Shown: positions 14,279 to 17,633 of the stretch, piece by piece | Layout of the letters: each line of letters opens with the position of its first letter | Numbering within the stretch: the stretch's first letter is position 1 | Source of the DNA: Neomoorella mulderi | Lineage (GTDB): Bacteria > Bacillota > DSM-521 > Neomoorellales > Neomoorellaceae | Direction: 5' to 3' | Length of the DNA: 17,633 nucleotides | Assembly (NCBI GenBank): GCA_011375465.1 | Contig: DRZV01000059.1 | Span: 1-17,633, forward strand | Translations under genes and position numbers: made by a program | The notes under the pieces: generated by a model | Database searches by the model: none | The model's input: the letters and a program-made list of their open reading frames with translations, nothing else | Told to the model about the DNA's origin: nothing

Positions 14279-14310
14279 CCCCGGAATCGCCGCTTATAAG
14301 GGGGTTTGTT

Positions 14311-15600
14311 ATGAAAAAGATCGGTCTCTTCGGGATCCTCTGCCTACTCCTTTCCCTATCCCTCCTCATGGGGGGATGCCGGAAAACCAACCCTCCTCCC
14401 GGCTCGGCAACCTACAGGGAGTTCAAAGACAGGGTTATAGGGCTGCAGTTCTACAAAGAGAAGGCCGAAGGCGAAAATCCCCAGCTGACCATCAATGTGG
14501 CCGACAAGCAATTGGCCCGCCGTTTCCAAGAGCTCCTGGGACCTCTTCCCAGAACAGAAGATCCCCCTGAACCCTGGAGCGGGCAAAAGGGTTACCTGGC
14601 CTTTCGCTATATGGAAGAGAACGAGATAAAAGCCAGCCCCTTTTATCCCTTCTGGTATGGGGTGGGCTTGCCCAGCTATATCAAACTGGAAGACGGATGG
14701 CATCTGGTCCCGGGAGAGTTTATGGAAAAGCTATCCCCCTTAGAGGAATATACGGAGGCCTCCAGCGATATAGAACCGGAAGACGTGGCCTTTTTAAAAC
14801 AATATGGATGGACCATTTTTTATAAAATAAAGAGCTATTATGGCAGGCTACCCGAAAGTTTTATCCACGAATCGGGGGAATACCCCGTATCCCTCTACTA
14901 TGCCTACAACAACGAGCTGTGCCGGGACATAGGCCTGGATATAAGCCCTTATCTGGGTAAACATGTCACCGTCAATCTCTACAAGCTGGAGGAGCCCCTG
15001 CCGGCCTTCCTGGCTCCCCGACAGCAGGCCAGCCGGGCAGTGGTGGTAAAAGACGGCTCCCGGATAGTGGGGGCCTGGCTGGATGCAGGCCGACCCTATG
15101 GGTTCGCCTGCTCCTTGAAGGGGCGCACCCTGGAAGAAATTACTGGAAAACCCTTTGGGGAATGGGTGGAACAATATGTGAATCACCAAAACCCCCAGGA
15201 AAAACTCCTGAGCCGCATGGAACCGGAAAGGGTGATCCAGGCCTATTTTGAAGCCATAGATCGCAAGGATCCCAAAACCGCCCATGCCTGCGAGACCCGC
15301 CGCCGCCTTACTCAGTATCTCTTTGAGGGGATGGATAACAATCGCCTGTATAACTATTCTTACTCAGTGAACGACTCTGAAGAGATAAGCAATATCCTGC
15401 GGGCCAGGGTGATAAAGATAGAGCCCCATCGGCAGGAAAACTGGGATAAAGATACCCGGACATATAGGGTAGAAGTGGATCTCAACGTAAAACGGGTGAT
15501 AAACTATGAGAGCGGAAGGCATATCTGGTACATGACCTTGAGGAGGGAGTCCCCTAACCTGGGATGGCGGATAGACCAGATAGAGAGAGGATCTGTATGA
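14311..15600 (+). CDS. Predicted lipoprotein of unknown function
   Basis: A 429-residue protein. It has a basic N-terminus, a hydrophobic stretch (about 4-20) and the lipobox LMGGC with Cys23 as the predicted lipidated residue, so it should sit on the outer face of the membrane. Two parts follow. Residues about 150-285 (FLKQYGW..., LPESFIHE, YNNELCRDIGLDISPYLGKHVTV, then a VKDGSRIVGAWLDAG strand) look like the DUF4830-type unit of other clostridial lipoproteins. Residues about 290-429 (PERVIQAYFEAIDRKDPKTAHACET... ending WYMTLRRESPNLGWRIDQI) look like a DUF4829/NTF2-like unit. Both labels are from memory of the patterns. No catalytic motif is seen. An AGGGGG ribosome site precedes the ATG. 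It is divergent from the response regulator and could belong to its regulon. Confidence 0.82.
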   Translation: MKKIGLFGILCLLLSLSLLMGGCRKTNPPPGSATYREFKDRVIGLQFYKEKAEGENPQLTINVADKQLARRFQELLGPLPRTEDPPEPWSGQKGYLAFRYMEENEIKASPFYPFWYGVGLPSYIKLEDGWHLVPGEFMEKLSPLEEYTEASSDIEPEDVAFLKQYGWTIFYKIKSYYGRLPESFIHESGEYPVSLYYAYNNELCRDIGLDISPYLGKHVTVNLYKLEEPLPAFLAPRQQASRAVVVKDGSRIVGAWLDAGRPYGFACSLKGRTLEEITGKPFGEWVEQYVNHQNPQEKLLSRMEPERVIQAYFEAIDRKDPKTAHACETRRRLTQYLFEGMDNNRLYNYSYSVNDSEEISNILRARVIKIEPHRQENWDKDTRTYRVEVDLNVKRVINYESGRHIWYMTLRRESPNLGWRIDQIERGSV

Positions 15601-15630
15601 TACAAGATACAATATACTTTACCCTGCCTA

Positions 15631-15660
15631 TTGACTTAATTTTAAAAAGTGTGATAAATT
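15631..15660 (+). promoter_or_regulatory. Sigma-A type promoter for nifJ
   Basis: TTGACT (15631-15636, five of six to the -35 consensus) is followed by an AT-rich spacer and TGTGATAAATT. The -10 is either GATAAA (15653-15658, 16-bp spacer, with TG extension) or TAAATT (15655-15660, 18-bp spacer). It lies about 30 bp before the nifJ start, giving a very short leader with a GGGGGGAG ribosome site. No terminator was seen between the lipoprotein gene and this point. Confidence 0.6.
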
Positions 15661-15687
15661 CTAGGGCAAACTGAAGGGGGGAGAAGG

Positions 15688-17633
15688 ATGTTAAAACAAC
15701 CTTTGGACGGCAATACCGCTGTCGCCCATGTGGCCTATGCCCTTTCGGAAGTGGCGGCCATTTATCCCATAACCCCCTCCTCGCCCATGGCCGAAGTGGT
15801 GGACGAATGGGCAGCCAGGGGGAGAAAGAATATATTCGGCCAGACCCTAAAAGTGGTGGAAATGCAATCGGAAGCCGGGGCAGCAGGGGCGGTGCATGGC
15901 TCCCTGGCAGGAGGGGCCCTGACCACCACCTTCACCGCCTCCCAGGGGCTCCTGCTCATGATACCCAACATGTATAAAATCGCCGGCGAGCTCCTCCCTG
16001 GGGTTTTCCACGTCTCGGCCCGGACGGTGGCCACCCATGCCCTATCCATTTTCGGCGACCATTCAGACGTGATGGCGGTGAGACAAACGGGCTTTGCCCT
16101 GCTGGCCTCCGCTTCGGTGCAGGAGGTAATGGATCTGGCACTGGTGGCCCATCTCGCTGCCCTGAAATCCAGGGTCCCCTTCCTGCACTTTTTCGACGGT
16201 TTCCGCACCTCCCACGAAATCCAAAAAATAGAAGTAATCCCCTATGAAGATATGGCCCGTCTCTTCGATTGGGAAGCCTACTCTGCCTTCAAGAAGAGAT
16301 CCCTGAACCCGGAAAGACCCCACCAGCGGGGAACTGCCCAGGGTCCTGATATATTCTTCCAGCAGCGGGAGGCCTGCAATCCCTATTACCTGGCCGTCCC
16401 GGATATAGTGAGCCAGGTCATGCAAGAGGTGGGCAAACTTACGGGCAGATACTATCGCCCCTTTGACTATCACGGCCACCCGGAGGCGGAGCGTATAATA
16501 GTCACCATGGGGTCCTCCTGTGAAGTGGTGGAGGAGACGGTGAACCACCTTCTGGACAAAGGAGAAAAAGTGGGTCTCATAAAGGTGAGGCTCTACAGGC
16601 CTTTTTCCTCCCGCCACTTTTTAGAAGTTTTGCCCCCCAGCGTCCAAAGGATGGCGGTCCTGGACCGCACCAAAGAACCCGGGGCCTTGGGAGAACCCCT
16701 CTACGAAGACGTGCGTACTGTCCTGGCGGAAAGCAACAGGGATCTCCTGGTGGTGGGGGGCCGCTATGGCCTCAGTTCCAAGGAATTCACCCCCGCCATG
16801 GTGAAGGCGGTCTTCGACAATCTCGCAGAGGATAATCCCAAAAACCACTTTACCGTAGGTATAGTAGACGACGTGACCCACACCTCCCTTCCCGTGGGGG
16901 AGCCTATTGATATCACCCCTCCTGGCACCCATCAGGCCAAATTCTACGGCCTGGGGGGAGACGGCACTGTGGGGGCCAACAAGAATTCCATCAAGATCAT
17001 CGGGGATGCCACCGATCTTTACGCCCAGGGATATTTTGTCTATGACGCCAAGAAGGCCGGGGGGATTACCATATCCCACCTTCGCTTTGGCCCCCGACCC
17101 ATCAAGGCTCCCTATCTCATAGAGCAAGCGGACTTCGTCGCCTGCCATCACCCTTCTTTCCTAGACAAGTACGACATCCTAGAGGGTATAAAGGAAGGAG
17201 GCGTATTCCTCCTCAACTCCCCCTGGTCCCTGGAGGAGATGGAAAGGCGCCTTCCTGCCCAGATTAAGAGGACCATAGCCCAGAAAAAGCTCCGCTTCTA
17301 CAATATAGACGCCTTTAAGATAGCCCAGGAGGTGGGCCTAGGGGGGCGCATCAACACCATCCTCCAGGCGGCCTTTTTCCAGCTGGCCAACGTGATCCCG
17401 GTGGAAGAGGCCATCCGCCACATCAAAGAGGCCATAGTGAAAACCTACGGCAAAAAGGGAGAAAAGGTGGTCAATATGAATCTGGCCGCCGTGGATAGGG
17501 CCCTGGCGGAACTCCAGGAGGTGAACTACCCCCCATCTTGGGCCGAAGCCCAGGAGGACGTAAAGCCAGAGACGACTCCGGAAGAACCGGAATATGTAAC
17601 CAAAATAATGCGCCCCATGCTGGCGTTAAAAGG
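15688..17633 (+). CDS. nifJ: Pyruvate:ferredoxin oxidoreductase, N-terminal 648 codons (runs off window)
   Basis: Single-chain PFOR (family about 1170-1190 aa) that converts pyruvate, CoA and ferredoxin to acetyl-CoA, CO2 and reduced ferredoxin. The part seen holds domain I with YPITPSSPMAE (26-36; Thr29 corresponds to D. africanus Thr31), EMQSEAGAAGAVHG (58-71; Glu62) and SARTVATHALSIFGDHSDVMAVRQ (from 110; Arg112 = Arg114). It is followed by domain II (IIVTMGSSCEVVEETV ... VGLIKVRLYRPFS) and the gamma-like domain III (FYGLGGDGTVGANKNSIKIIG), ending in the linker before the ferredoxin-type Fe-S domain. The Fe-S ligands and the TPP-binding domain lie beyond the edge. The ATG at 15688 follows a G-rich ribosome site. 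It marks an anaerobic or acetyl-CoA-linked metabolism. No frame break is seen in this part. Confidence 0.97.
   Translation, partial: MLKQPLDGNTAVAHVAYALSEVAAIYPITPSSPMAEVVDEWAARGRKNIFGQTLKVVEMQSEAGAAGAVHGSLAGGALTTTFTASQGLLLMIPNMYKIAGELLPGVFHVSARTVATHALSIFGDHSDVMAVRQTGFALLASASVQEVMDLALVAHLAALKSRVPFLHFFDGFRTSHEIQKIEVIPYEDMARLFDWEAYSAFKKRSLNPERPHQRGTAQGPDIFFQQREACNPYYLAVPDIVSQVMQEVGKLTGRYYRPFDYHGHPEAERIIVTMGSSCEVVEETVNHLLDKGEKVGLIKVRLYRPFSSRHFLEVLPPSVQRMAVLDRTKEPGALGEPLYEDVRTVLAESNRDLLVVGGRYGLSSKEFTPAMVKAVFDNLAEDNPKNHFTVGIVDDVTHTSLPVGEPIDITPPGTHQAKFYGLGGDGTVGANKNSIKIIGDATDLYAQGYFVYDAKKAGGITISHLRFGPRPIKAPYLIEQADFVACHHPSFLDKYDILEGIKEGGVFLLNSPWSLEEMERRLPAQIKRTIAQKKLRFYNIDAFKIAQEVGLGGRINTILQAAFFQLANVIPVEEAIRHIKEAIVKTYGKKGEKVVNMNLAAVDRALAELQEVNYPPSWAEAQEDVKPETTPEEPEYVTKIMRPMLALK

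Noticed and set aside
16063..17151. Two minus-strand frames (184 and 176 codons) opposite nifJ
   Set aside because: They mirror conserved NifJ domains II and III; no independent protein family features.
1..17633. tRNA/rRNA genes, CRISPR arrays, insertion sequences, toxin-antitoxin or defence genes
   Set aside because: None was recognised by eye; gaps between genes are all under about 150 bp and contain only the signals listed.

Overview
The window reads as a chromosomal segment of a low-to-mid GC Firmicute, most likely an anaerobic, endospore-forming clostridium. Three things support this. The gene order rplY(ctc)-pth-mfd-...-spoVT-mazG(yabN-like)-HU-rqcP is the classic Bacillus/Clostridia block. 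SpoVT and CTC-type bL25 are Firmicute hallmarks. A pyruvate:ferredoxin oxidoreductase gene begins at the right edge. Frequent AGG/AGA and ATA codons despite fairly high GC would suit a moderate thermophile of the Moorella/Peptococcaceae type, but that is inference only.

Layout. Block A (about 14.2 kb down to 8.8 kb, minus strand) runs: OmpR-family response regulator, ispE, GntR/FCD regulator, MobA-like nucleotidyltransferase, glmU, prs. Its genes are tightly packed, including a 4-bp ATGA overlap and a 41-bp overlap. It makes isoprenoid precursor, UDP-GlcNAc and PRPP. A single plus-strand gene for a double PRC-barrel protein (8226-8804) sits between prs and rplY. It overlaps the prs stop codon tail-to-tail and is divergent from rplY. 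Block B (8173 down to 17, minus strand) runs: rplY, pth, mfd, a frame-disrupted mscS-type channel gene, spoVT, mazG, HU and rqcP. It covers translation quality control, transcription-coupled repair, sporulation control, nucleotide housecleaning and nucleoid structure. A clear terminator lies after spoVT, with a probable new promoter for mazG just beyond it.

Right end (plus strand): a divergent lipoprotein of unknown function (14311-15600), then a promoter and the first 648 codons of nifJ (pyruvate:ferredoxin oxidoreductase), which runs off the window.

No RNA genes, mobile elements, CRISPR arrays or defence systems were seen, and no wholly novel system is evident. The points worth a second look are: the MazG protein that has lost the first half (SAM-binding part) of its YabN methylase domain; the frameshifted mscS with a C8 run in the overlap; a response regulator whose best start is CTG; a terminator with a competing duplicated arm downstream of spoVT; the nucleotidyltransferase with a degenerate nucleotide-binding loop next to glmU; and the PRC-barrel gene wedged into the prs-rplY junction with two good ribosome binding sites.
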